DNA of 64,000 nucleotides from Hydractinia symbiolongicarpus (lineage: Eukaryota > Cnidaria > Hydrozoa > Anthoathecata > Hydractiniidae), in the NCBI RefSeq assembly GCF_029227915.1, contig NC_079880.1, positions 14,898,001 to 14,962,000 of the forward strand. Direction: 5' to 3'. The stretch's first letter is position 1, and every line of letters starts with the position of its first letter. Under the pieces are notes generated by a model. The model was given only the letters and a program-made list of their open reading frames with translations, ran no database searches and was not told the origin of the DNA. This document shows positions 12,601-23,397 of this stretch, one piece after another. The position numbers were made by a program, and so were the translations under genes.

Positions 12601-14650
12601 ATGATGGCGGTTGTTGAAATTATACTTGTATGATGGCAGTTGATGAAATTATACTTGTATGATGGCGGTTGTTGAAATTATACTTGTATGATGGCGGTTG
12701 ATGAAATTATACTTGTATGATGGCGGTTGATGAAATTATACTTGTATGATGGCGGTTGTTGAAATTATACTTGTATGATGGCGGTTGATGAAATTATACT
12801 TGTATGATGGCGGTTGTTGAAATTATACTTGTATGATGGCGGTTGATGAAATTATACTTGTATGATGGCGGTTGTTGAAATATACTTGTATGATGGCGGT
12901 TGATGAAATTATACTTGTATGATGGCGGTTGTTGAAATTATACTTGTATGATGGCGGTTGTTGAAATTATACTTGTATGATGGCGGTTGATGAAATTATA
13001 CTTGTATGATGGCGGTTGTTGAAATTATACTTGTATGATGGCGGTTGTTGAAATTATACTTGTATGATGGCGGTTGTTGAAATTATACTTGTATGATGGT
13101 GGTTGTTGAAATTATACTTGTATGATGGCAGTTGATGAAATTATACTTGTATGATGGCGGTTGTTGAAATTATACTTGTATGATGGCGGTTGTTGAAATT
13201 ATACTTGTATGATGGCGGTTGTTGAAATTATACATGTACAATGGCGGTTGTTGAAATTATACTTGTATGATGGCAGTTGATGAAATTATACTTGTATGAT
13301 GGCGGTTGATGAAATTATACTTGTATGATGGCAGTTGATGAAATTATACTTGTATGATGGCAGTTGATGAAATTATACTTGTATGATGGCAGTTGATGAA
13401 ATTATACTTGTATGATGGCAGTTGATGAAATTATACTTGTATGATGGCAGTTGATGAAATTATACTTGTATGATGGCGGTTGATGAAATTATACTTGTAT
13501 GATGGCGGTTGTTGAAATTATACTTGTATGATGGCGGTTGTTGAAATTATACTTGTACGATGGCGGTTGTTAGTTAAAATTATACTTGTATGATGGCGGT
13601 TGTTAGTTGAAATTATACTTGTATGATGGCGGTTGTTAGTTGAAATTATACTTGTATGATGGCGGTTGTTAGTTGAAAGTATACTTGTATGATGGCGGTT
13701 GTTAGTTGAAATATACTTGTATGATGGCGGTTGTTAGTTGAAATATACTTGTATGATGGCGGTTGATGAAATTATACTTGTATGATGGCGGTTGTTAGTT
13801 GAAATTATACTTGTACGATGGCGGTTGTTAGTTGAAATTATACTTGTATGATGGCGGTTGTTAGTTAAAATTATACTTGTATGATGGCGGTTGTTAGTTA
13901 AAATTATACTTGTATGATGGCGGTTGTTAGTTGAAATTATACTTGTATGATGGCGGTTGTTAGTTGAAATTATACTTGTATGATGGCGGTTGTTGAAATT
14001 ATACTTGTATGATGGCGGTTGTTGAAATATACTTGTATGATGGCGGTTGATGAAATTATACTTGTATGATGGCGGTTGTTGAAATTATACATGTACAATG
14101 GCGGTTGTTGAAATTATACTTGTATGATGGCAGTTGATGAAATTATACTTGTATGATGGCAGTTGATGAAATTATACTTGTATGATGGCGGTTGATGAAA
14201 TTATACTTGTATGATGGCGGTTGTTGAAATTATACTTGTATGATGGCGGTTGATGAAATTATACTTGTATGATGGCGGTTGTTGAAATTATACTTGTATG
14301 ATGGCGGTTGTTGAAATTATACTTGTATGATGGCGGTTGTTGAAATTATACTTGTATGATGGCGGTTGTTGAAATTATACTTGTATGATGGCGGTTGATG
14401 AAATTATACTTGTATGATGGCGGTTGTTGAAATTATACTTGTATGATGGCGGTTGTTGAAATTATACTTGTATGATGGCGGTTGTTGAAATTATACTTGT
14501 ATGATGGCGGTTGTTGAAATTATACTTGTATGATGGCGGTTGTTGAAATTATACTTGAATGATGGCGGTTGTTGAAATTATACTTGTATGATGGCGGTTG
14601 TTGAAATTATACTTGAATGATGGCGGTTGTGATTTAAAATTATACTTGTT
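6643..14650. repeat. ~8-kb minisatellite of 29- and 33-bp units with higher-order structure
   Basis: About 265 tandem units share the core TTGTATGATGGCGGTTG. A 33-bp form carries TTAGTTGAAATTATAC after it; 29-bp forms carry TTGAAATTATAC or ATGAAATTATAC, and some lose one T. Recurrent variants (CGATGG, CAATGG, GGCAGTTG, GGTGGTTG) mark registers. Variant strings at 10333 and 11041 recur at 12387 and 13095, both offset by 2054 bp, so a block of about 70 units has been duplicated. A TGTACGATGG...TTAAAA marker recurs at 9183, 11471 and 13554. The array appears to lie inside an intron of the Kelch gene. Frames within it are by-products. Confidence 0.97.
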
Positions 14651-14832
14651 AGTCAAAAGTGTAAGCAACAAAACGTAGCAAATAAATCAACTTCGACTAA
14701 ATTAGTTGTTCAAAGAAATGCAATTTTTTTCTTCCTCGTTTTAAAGCTAGAAGGTAGACGCTGTTTAAAAGCTTTTAGAGGAACGCGGTAATAAATTTTA
14801 AATATTTGAAGTCCTGTGGATGCGCTACTTAC

Positions 14833-15047
14833 CTCGTTATACCACTCTGCGTCTTTACATGTCTGCATGTAACTGTTCATTCCACCAATAGCAATTATCC
14901 TTCCAAAATAAGTAACCATGGCGTGCCCACCACGTGCTTGCAATAATGGCTGACATTGCGACCACGTGTCTGTGACAGGATTGTATCTTTCTACCGTAGT
15001 TATGGAACCCGTGTAAGAGTTCACTCCACCAGTGATGTAAATGCAAT
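14833..15047 (-). CDS. Kelch gene exon 5 (blade 5 and most of blade 6)
   Basis: The acceptor CCATTTAG leads into Asp-Cys-Ile-Tyr-Ile-Thr-Gly-Gly. The exon ends AACGAG|GTAAGT, phase 0, with the sixth blade unfinished. Reading through the donor gives a tail rich in Lys/Arg that stops at 14710 and shows no Kelch features. Confidence 0.9.
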
Positions 15048-18000
15048 CTAAATGGGAAAACATAATGCCGATATATCATAGATTCCAATTTATTTAAAAA
15101 AGAGGAGAAATGATATTACAACAGTACATTTCTTATTCCACAAAAAGTATATCATTGAGAAAACAGTTCCGTCCTATGATCTTCATCTTCCTTATTAAAA
15201 ATATAACCGATTAAAATTAAACTAGGGCGGTGGTTAGGCGGGGTTTAGGGTGATGGTTGGGTGGGTGGGAGTTAATGCCGTGGTTAATATACAAGGAGGT
15301 AGTGAAGTGCTTTTAGAATGTGTCATATATAGAAAGGGGGAAGGTGATATTACAGGGCAAAAATCATGACAATTTTAAAAATCGAAATAATTACCTGAAA
15401 GTACTGCAGCACCAAGATCACAGCGGTTAGTTTTCATCGGTGCTATGCTCTGCCAAATATTGGAGTCAGGCTCATACACTTCACATGTTCGAAGTTCGCC
15501 CTGACTATCTTGAAATCCACCAAACGCGTACAATTTGGACTTGTACTCACTCAAACCGAAACGTCGTCGTCTTGACTTCATACTAGCCACAGTAAGCCAT
15601 TGATTGTTACTCTCGTCGTATTTTTCAACATACCTATATGCAATGTAATGCACCGTGTAAAGTTTGATAGAAAGGACATGTTTCAGAGATTTTGCGAGGA
15701 AAAGTTTCTGAATTTTTTTGATTGCAATTCTAATTTTACTTGAATTTTGAAATTTTTGAAAGAAATTATGAGAAGAACATTTAAAGCAAAAATATTTTAA
15801 CACATATGAACACAACTTTTTTCACGAAAGATTTTGTTTGTAAAATTCTTTCAATATAACCTATTCTTGAAAGCCTCTGTCTACAAACGCTTCTGTGCTT
15901 AAAGTATTAAATTTCAAAAAAAAACGTCGGAAATGTTCATAATGAACAGTTTTTAGATTTCTCAGCAACATAAAAATCACTGACCTGCAAGCAGGCTCGC
16001 CATCACTGGAACCACCAGCTACATAAACAATTTCATCTGACACAACAGCTTCAACATCACCTTTGCACTTTTTCAACGATGCCAGTCTTTTCCATTTTCC
16101 CACCTTGTGATTAAAACATTCAACAATTTTTAACTTTTCACCAAAACGCATGCCACCAATAACATACCTAGGCGAAATAAAAAAAATTGTGTTGAAAACG
16201 TTTTCAAAAGTTTTTTGTTGCAGAGAAATTTTTTAATCAATTACAGATTGTTATTTGAACCTGTAAAGAAAGGGAGAAATAACTGATGGTTTTTTAACTA
16301 AAAAACTCGCTTCTGATAAACAACATTTAGAATAAGTACAGGGTCAAATATAAAGGACAAAAGAAATAAAAATAACTTTAAATAAACAGGAATTCGAATA
16401 ACTGCCAGTTTGAATAACCAGCAGGCAAATTTTTATTAACAGGCAAATTATATAATTAGAAAATAATGTTCCCTTTGTGTCCACCAGCTTTCCAACATAA
16501 CGTGTTTGAAAAAACATTCAAGGATCTTTCTCTTACACATAAATAAAAACGAATGCAAATTCTCCAGTTTTTTTCTCTTTTTATTCCAGACATCGTAAAT
16601 TTTATTGATTGATGGATAACTTGAGACATTAAAACAATATTCAGAGGACAATAATTGTGTGGACTTGTTGGCAAACCGTTTGCCAACAAGTCCACACAAT
16701 TATCATGGAATTCCCTGCAAACGGTAAAATTAGGAATTTTGGCAGGAGATTTATAAATTAAAAATGTGGAAAAAATTGACATAGATTTTTTCGAGTAGGT
16801 GATAACGGTATTAGTTTTATTAAAATTCGATTCATATTTAAATTTTACATGGTGTTTTCTTATTCATTTTGTTGTTCTTTTCCTTTTTTCAAGAAACAGG
16901 TCTCATAAAGGTACACATGACAAATCTTTCGTTCCGAAATGGTTATTCAAATATAAAAAAATACAAAAAAAACAGAAAAAACTATAACATTTAAATAAAA
17001 ATCCTCTCTTTTTCATCTTTTTTTTTTCTAAAATGACAGATAATAACTTATCTTTACTATATATTCTGTTCCTTTATTATCGATTTTTATTTTGAAAGCA
17101 TTGTGCTCAATATCATTTTTTGAAGGAGCTGATGATTTTTGTTTTGAATATTTGGTGAAACGTTTTGAATCTATAACATGAATTTAACTAAAAAAAATTG
17201 CTAAACTTTAAATTTTTTTCCACACCAAAATTTCTATTTTTAAAGTACATCCTTACAATTTATTACTATGACTGACAGCTGCAAAAGAGGTTCTTGGTCC
17301 ATGCAAGGAGAAACCGTAATCCCATTGTGCAGACTGATGATTAAAAAATTCACAAGATTTTAACTCCATTAAGAAAGACTGTTCTCCACCTAACACATAC
17401 ATCCAAGATTCATAGGACCTCCTCATTTGATGGACTAAAGGACAACAAAGATTTGGTGCTATGTAACTTTCCACCATACTTTTGACATGTTTGTTAGTTG
17501 CTATAAGTGGCTGGTGTTTAACAACATGCTTTAACTCAATGGGCTCAACATATGTCCATCGAACATGTTGCAGCAGGGGCAAAAACAGATCTTTTCTTTC
17601 CTTTACGTGGCTTTCAATCCACTTACAAATGATGTAGAGAAGACTGGACTCCTTTACCAATTCCAAGGAATCAGATGAGATGAGCTTCTCTAAAATATGG
17701 TATTCCAATGAAGCAAAGGCATCTGTATGAATTAGCTTCTTCCAATTTTTATTAAACATTGTCTGTGAAATTGATAAAATTTCATCGCAGTGATACAACT
17801 CTGCAAATTGGAAGACATCCAGACAGTTATCTAAGTTCAGCTGTGCTTTGATAAAATCACAACAAAGCGTTTTCGCAGATTCAAACTGCAGCAGATCAGA
17901 TGTCTCTAGAAGAGTTTGGACGTTTATTTCATCGATAATAATAACACCAGTATAAGCATAGTTCACCAAAATAGCTAAAGAATCAGTATCAATGTTCTTC

Positions 18001-19460
18001 ATTGGAATCTAAAGAAATGTTAATATTTTACATTATAAATATAAATTTTCAATAATTAAGGTTCACAGTTCAAACCCCACATAGCCCAGCCGATGATAAA
18101 TTTTATTGCAAGTACTTTTATAAAGAAACTTTGTTTCTTTGTAAGAAGTGGCAGCAAATTAAAATTTTGTTATAGGTTACACGAGAAATTAATTTAGCAG
18201 TTCTAATGATTGGGTGCTTCCTTGTAAAATAACACTCAAAATACTTTTGCCTATAATTTATACTGTGACTCTTTTAGAAAGATATGGCTTTCAGTAGAAT
18301 GATTTATATACGTTGGACTGCTGTTGTGCTGCAGGTGTTTTAAGAGTTTCCAAGATGTCCAAGAGGAAATAGAAAAATGTCTAATCAGAGAAAACCAATT
18401 TAAATCAAAGAAAACTGATGTCTGATGTATAAAGATACAGAAATAACAAAACAAGCAGTTCACAGTCAAATGTATACAAACTTTTGAAAGTTAATATATA
18501 TATAAAATATAAAAACTAGGTGCATCAAAAATTGACGAATTAAGCAAACGCAATGAGGTAACATAATTTTGTGAGGATTTAGTTTGACAGAAAGTAATAT
18601 TGACCAAAAATTTCAAGACAGGCCCATCAATAAGAAAATAACACCAGAGCAATAAATCGCTCCCCGAAGGTTACAATAATTTGAACTAGGCGAGCAATCT
18701 GAATAAATAGAATAACATTATAAACGCATATTTTATCACAAAGTCTTTTTTATTTATTTTATTTATCTTTCTTTATATATGTTGGTTCTTTTTCACTGTT
18801 AATAATAAGAAAAAGAACATTGATTTCAATGTTGGATGAATTGATATTGCTCAGCCAGAAATACTTTTTTTGGAATTGGAGGAGCAATTAATGGCTCAGA
18901 TAGTTTCTCATTTCTCAGAATTGGGCGAGCAGTTGTATGAGCAAGAGCAATTGCTCTCCCCTTATTGATAGACCTGCAAGATAGTATTTTGTGAAAGGCA
19001 AAGTGGCAATTGAAGCATTTCGCAAAAAGTATAAAAATTCGTAAAAAATTTATTCCATTAATGTATAACTTTGGTGATATAAAGTTCAAATAAAGTATTC
19101 AATGTTGTGACTTTATTTTTTGGAAATAATAATGGAACTGTTGATGGTTCCAAAGTTACATATTACGTTGCTTATCAGCCTATAATTTATACAATAAATT
19201 TCCTACATTGGAAAAATGTTTACCTGTGTTTTCAAAGTTTCACACATACCAGTAGTAAACATTGCTTGAAAGTATTTGCTACATGCTGCCAAAATAACTT
19301 TATGCGCTGTTATTTCTGCTTTGCCACAAACAAGTGTCACATCACACAGTAGATTGACGTTTTTGAAATCAAAAAGGTTTGACGCCAAACAACTTGCATG
19401 CTGCAAGTTTTTCAGTTCTTGCCGATAAATGGGGTGAATTTCACAATCTTTCATAGTCAT
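14833..19460 (-). CDS. BTB-BACK-Kelch (KLHL-type) protein gene, five exons, 3' end missing
   Basis: Joining 19460-19224, 18008-17257, 16167-15985, 15633-15395 and 15047-14833 gives an unbroken 542-codon frame with GT/AG at every junction and matching phases (0,2,2,1). Residues about 30-140 form a BTB domain, about 145-250 a BACK domain, and from about 281 Kelch blades follow, with Gly-Gly pairs at 286-287, 334-335, 381-382, 429-430, 477-478 and 525-526. Proteins of this type are substrate adaptors of Cullin-3 ubiquitin ligases: BTB binds Cul3 and the propeller binds the substrate. Blade 6 stops at Asn-Glu just before the conserved Trp, and exon 5 ends with a perfect GTAAGT donor. No Trp codon occurs in the remaining 180 bases before the minisatellite, so the final exon must lie at lower coordinates, beyond the 8-kb array, or is lost. 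The exact KLHL subfamily is not assigned. Confidence 0.93.
15221..15272 (+). other. G-rich tract with quadruplex potential in Kelch intron 4
   Basis: Several GG/GGG/GGGG runs with short loops occur in about 50 bases on the plus strand, which is the non-template-like strand opposite the gene. It is unusual in such AT-rich DNA. Telomere-like TTTAGGG appears once, but the run is not a telomeric array. Confidence 0.5.
15395..15633 (-). CDS. Kelch gene exon 4 (blades 3-4)
   Basis: The acceptor ATATAG leads into Arg-Tyr-Val-Glu-Lys-Tyr, and the exon ends TTTCAG|GTAATT in phase 1. Trp402 and Trp451 are the expected blade tryptophans. Confidence 0.92.
15985..16167 (-). CDS. Kelch gene exon 3 (blade 2 and start of blade 3)
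   Basis: The acceptor CCTAG is followed by codons completing Leu-Tyr-Val-Ile-Gly-Gly, and the exon ends TGCAG|GTCAGT in phase 2. Splicing restores the blade pattern on both sides. Confidence 0.92.
16651..16703. repeat. Perfect 26-bp inverted repeat with 1-bp spacer
   Basis: Arms 16651-16676 and 16678-16703 are exact reverse complements around a single C, inside Kelch intron 2. It is not at a splice site and no target duplication was seen around it. Confidence 0.95.
17257..18008 (-). CDS. Kelch gene exon 2 (rest of BTB, BACK, blade 1)
   Basis: The acceptor TTCTTTAG precedes Ile-Pro-Met-Lys-Asn, and the exon ends AAATT|GTAAGG in phase 2. It encodes residues 80-329 and two bases of Leu330. Long BTB/BACK exons like this are usual in KLHL genes. 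Confidence 0.92.
18826..18973 (-). other. Exon-like open segment inside Kelch intron 1
   Basis: A good acceptor (CTTGCAG, ending 18974) is followed by 48 codons with protein-like composition (Lys-Gly-Arg-Ala-Ile-Ala-Leu-Ala-His..., ending Phe-Ile-Gln-His) and a TGA. The reading frame needs one base from a previous exon (phase 2). Kelch exon 1 ends in phase 0, so the segment is not an alternative Kelch terminal exon in this frame. It could be an exon of an unseen nested gene or a fossil. Family unknown. Confidence 0.3.
19224..19460 (-). CDS. Kelch gene exon 1 (start codon, first half of BTB)
   Basis: Encodes residues 1-79, including the typical Leu-Cys-Asp-Val-Thr-Leu and Ala-His-Lys-Val-Ile-Leu-Ala-Ala BTB core. 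It ends at CAG|GTAAAC, phase 0. The start Met is the first in frame; a second Met at codon 3 could also serve. Confidence 0.9.
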
Positions 19461-21060
19461 ACTATATGCCCCAATATTTATCCAAATAAGATATATAAAG
19501 CCATGGATACAACTTTTATAAATATATATTCAGAAAAAGTGTTTTTTTCTAAAAATTGAATATATAAAATATATATACATAAAATAATAAGATGAAACGA
19601 ATGGACATGATTCTGGGTAAATACTTTGATTTTACATCAAGGAAAATGGATACATTTTTGCATGCATAGTGGATATAAACAACAGGCAACAACACTATTT
19701 CACAAACCTTATTTCATGTCTACATGAAAATCCTAGAAATACCAAAAGTCAATTCACAAAATAAAATATTTACAAATTTATGATAGAAATGACTTATTCA
19801 CTAAAATTAAAAACTGAGCAATACTACATGGTTACAACAATATATTTGCCTCTAGGATCTACAATCTTATATAGCCATATTTTATACAAAAGATAAAAAT
19901 AATGTTACCACATCTTGTGTATAGCCATAAACTTCAAACAACATTAGGTTAGTTTTTACCAGTGAAAATATTTGTATGTGGTGCAGCATGGCATTTTTTA
20001 TTGTTATCTATCACAATCATTCATTAAGCATAACCAAACATATATTATGAAACTAGGTACAAGAAATGGTATAGTTTACTCTCCTTAAAACATCTCTCCA
20101 AGTTTTGCTAATAATACGCCTGCTTTTAGCAATAGAAACAGATGCCGATGTTTGCTATAGCCATTAGCTATGTCAGCTAGGGACAGTCGGCATGTACTGC
20201 AGCCATTCATAAATAGGTAGATATAAGGAACTCCAATGATTCTGGTATATACATATAGATATACTACAGAGGTCCCCATGTTAAATGTTCATCAGGTAAA
20301 TAAACAGTAAAGACCCGATATATCATAGTTCTAAATAAGTATAAACAAAATGTATAGCTACATAAGGCAAGCAAAAAATTGAAGTAATGATGCACAGAAA
20401 CGAGGCACAAAAGGCAGAATTAACATCTCAATCACTTAAATTCTCTTTTCTTCTTAGGACAGTATAGGGAAGAGAAAAAACTCCCTGGCCCAGTTTTTAA
20501 GATTTATATAAAAGTTTGTTCAAATTAAAAAATTATTGTTTGATATTGAGTTATAAAACGGAAATAATAAAACAGCATAACAGATTTTACGCTGTTTTAC
20601 TAAATAATCGTTTTTAATTTGTTCCGTACTCCATTGCAATAGAGTTATTCTTTTAACTAAACCCCATGTAAACACATGTAAACACATCGAATTAAATTGC
20701 TTATCAAATCATAATTAGATAGGAAAAATTTTATAGCCCGCGCTAATATAGAAAAGACGAAAAGACACAAACAAGAAAAAACATGTTTAGATTTTTCATC
20801 CGCCATCTTTGTTTGCTTATACTTTTTCCCATGTATTTCTGACTTATGGCGTATTTGTGTGAGCAGGGCCCATGCTTTTACTTTTTTCGCACCCCTGTGC
20901 CCTAAATCTGCAACCTCCTCCCCAAGCCCATTTTTCTCTTTCTGACAATCTCGGACGGCGAGAAGAAATGATCCTTGGCCACACTGGTCAGTTTTGCTAT
21001 CTGATTGGTTTCTCAAGTTTCCGTTAATTACGAAGATAAATTAATTTATGCGTAAAAAAT
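19461..21060. other. Region upstream of the Kelch gene
   Basis: This should hold the Kelch promoter and 5' UTR, but no TATA or initiator could be singled out. A slightly GC-richer patch at 20657-21016 is open for 119 codons on the minus strand, without a domain; part of it may be 5' UTR. No other gene seen. Confidence 0.4.
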
Positions 21061-21079
21061 TAAATAATTGATCCACCCA

Positions 21080-21470
21080 TAGTAGGGCGGCTGCCCAAAG
21101 TCGGGTATTTTCAAATCATAACCCAAGTAGGGTAAAACTATGCAAAGTAAAACACATTCTTTTATCAGTTGAAACTGAATTCCTTGCGTCTTATAATAAC
21201 TCTTTTAAACTACTTTACTCTTATGAACACATAGTTAACCAAAATTTAAACTTTTAATCTACAACTATTTAAATAATAGCATGCCCAGAATAGGGTGGTA
21301 TTTTAGATTTTTGACCGACTTTGGCCAGGAAATAGCAACTACCCAAAGTAGGGCATTTTAATATTAACGAATTTTGACTAACTTTGGACAGGAATAAAAA
21401 CAACCCAAAGTAGGGCACTTTATTATTTACGATTTTTGACTAGCTTTGGGCAGGAATACCAACCTCTATC
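21080..21470. repeat. Degenerate ~60-bp tandem repeat (CCCAAAGTAGGGC)
   Basis: The phrase ACCCAAAGTAGGGC recurs at about 21283 (altered), 21341 and 21403, each followed by AATATTAACGAATTTTTGACTA-like sequence and CTTTGG(G)CAGGAAT. Related pieces occur at 21085-21130. Spacing is 58-62 bp. Confidence 0.75.
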
Positions 21471-22199
21471 TCATTATTCTGAGCTTTTGTCAACCCATAC
21501 GGAGGAATATACGTGAGCACTAGATTACAAATTGTGCAGGGAAGTAGAAACAGATTTTGGCTAGCCAGGATTTGCGGTACCTTTGAGTGCTTTTTTTTAA
21601 AAAATCACGCAAAACACTGTGCTCAAAGTCGAGATTTATGTAAATGCGCATCTTTAATAGGCTCTAACACGTTATGAATAAAGGCTGCTGGTTTTATAAG
21701 TGTCCTTTTTTAGTTTTTCTTAAAATTATCCAAACGTATTATTTTCCTAAACACTTGATAAAAAACGCCCTTTTTGATTGTGCGTAATTTGGCTTAATTG
21801 CACAAAGCTGAGCAAAAGGCATTTTTTTGCAATACAATGGTTTTCTTATATATATGGTAAAAAATTTCACTTTATTTTGTCGCAAATAAAACACAATGCG
21901 CTCTTTTTTTCAATCAGTACTGTAATTTTTCATGCATGCACCACATAGGGCAAAAGCAATCAAAATCGGGCGGCTAAAGCCAGACAAACTTTTCGCCCGA
22001 CTTTGTGTGGGACATAATAACAGAAAAACAATAATGGCGTCTAAGTTTATGTGCGAAAGGGACGCTGGATTGTTTTTTTTTTTTTTTGTGAAGTCAACCT
22101 TGTCCCGGTGCTTTTCGAACTTTTCTTAACATTAACTGTGTTATACATAATTTAGGTTGTTATCTCACATATATAAAATACTAGATGTTTTTTTTTTCT

Positions 22200-22226
22200 T
22201 ACTCCATCACTCTTGATGATGGAGTA
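22200..22226 (-). other. Hairpin at the 3' end of the LINE fragment
   Basis: Ten-base arms (TACTCCATCA and its complement) flank a 7-base loop, with A/T runs on each side, directly after the LINE stop codon. It could act as the 3' recognition structure for the element's reverse transcriptase. Confidence 0.45.
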
Positions 22227-22239
22227 TGAAAAAAAAACA

Positions 22240-23397
22240 TCACTCTTCAAATTCTTCTATGTTATTGTCCGAATTTTTCGGTGATCTTGATCCTCGAATG
22301 CATCTCAATGTTGATCTTATGAGCGAAAAGCTGATTTTCGTTCTTATGACATTGGTTGCGACCGAATTTGAAATGTTGCGATTTTCTGCAATCATATCAG
22401 CTAACCGATTGTAGAAAGCTTTGCATTCTTCCATTGCACCATTCGCGGCGAACACCAGTGGTGTGAACGTACCATTCTCGATTTGCAACACCCGTTCGTT
22501 GTACTGTTGCTTCTTCTCTCTTTCGTTCATCTGAAAGCATCTCTTAATTTCTGAACGCCTGTACCTCTGAGCGTGTAGGTTAAAAACCCTTACGTCAAAG
22601 AATACTCTTTGGCAAGGCGTCCAGAAACCGATAGCACTGATGTCAAGACGTGCTTCCTTCTGGATGTTTGCTGTTCTCTCTCGAAGACACTCTCTGTTGA
22701 CCTCAATCAGCATTGACTCCTTCTTTACGTCATGACAGACTTCTTTTAAGAGTGAGGCGGTGTTGTCACGCAGTTCGTTGTGTCGCAGGGTGACCATGCC
22801 CCCTTTTTTACAAGACAAGGCATGGCAAAGGTCAAATTTTTCACCACATACGCATTCTGGCGAGAGTCGCTCGAGGTTCCAGTTATACCTTACTCTGATT
22901 GCATCCCAAAACTGCTGTTTATTCAGATCGTAGCCCCACCCTTTCAGGGGTAGTGTTGTCAGCCAGTTCGAAACGCCACTTTCAAGGTTGGTGTCGTTCA
23001 AACATTTTTCGGCATCCACCATTTCTTCTCGTAGGCTGTCGAGCTTAGCTTGTTGCTTTTTTCTCTGTTCTGCCTTGATCGCTGATTTCGTCTTGTCACC
23101 TTCTACCTGTGTGTCTAGGATCATGTTCTTTAGATGGAGCGTGACCTGGCAGGAATTTTCATATTCTTCATTTGCTGTTCGAGTAACATCTTTCAAACCA
23201 AGGCCTCCAAGACGTGGCGGAAGGGACAGGAGTGATCTCTCTCTATCATTAACGATATGTCCACCAGTAATGGCTGGGATGAACTGATGTCTAAGGACCT
23301 CTTCGAACGGTTGTAAGTAGTTTTCAATCCCTGGGATTGTTCGGAAGAAGTACGTCAGCTTATATTGACATCCAGCAATAAAACAGCCGTATGTTGT
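22240..23397 (-). pseudogene. 5'-truncated non-LTR retrotransposon: end of RT plus restriction-like endonuclease
   Basis: The minus-strand frame is open for 385 codons from just after a TAA (23398-23400) to TAA/TGA at 22240, with no ATG at the upstream end, so the element is cut off on its 5' side. The N-terminal part has an Arg-Thr-Ile-Pro motif and a Leu-Gly-Gly-Leu-Gly-Leu motif, as found after the RT core in some animal elements. The C-terminal part has a Cys-x-Cys...His...Cys knuckle, then Arg-His-Asn-Glu-Leu-Arg, Arg-Leu-Asp-Ile and Phe-Phe-Asp-Val-Arg-Val. This order matches the restriction-like endonuclease (RLE) of R2/NeSL/CRE-type LINEs. The RT core (YxDD) is absent. The intact remaining frame suggests a fairly recent insertion. 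Clade assignment needs a tree. Confidence 0.75.

Noticed and set aside
6643-14650. CRISPR-like array
   Set aside because: Units are contiguous with no unique spacers and the context is eukaryotic; it is a minisatellite.
15221-15272. Interstitial telomere
   Set aside because: Only one TTTAGGG; the rest is irregular G-rich sequence.
18055-18100. tRNA-like GTTCAAACCCC in Kelch intron 1
   Set aside because: No T-stem pairing, A box or cloverleaf around it.
20657-21016. 119-codon minus frame as a gene
   Set aside because: Composition is mixed, no domain, and it lies where a 5' UTR or promoter of the Kelch gene is more likely.
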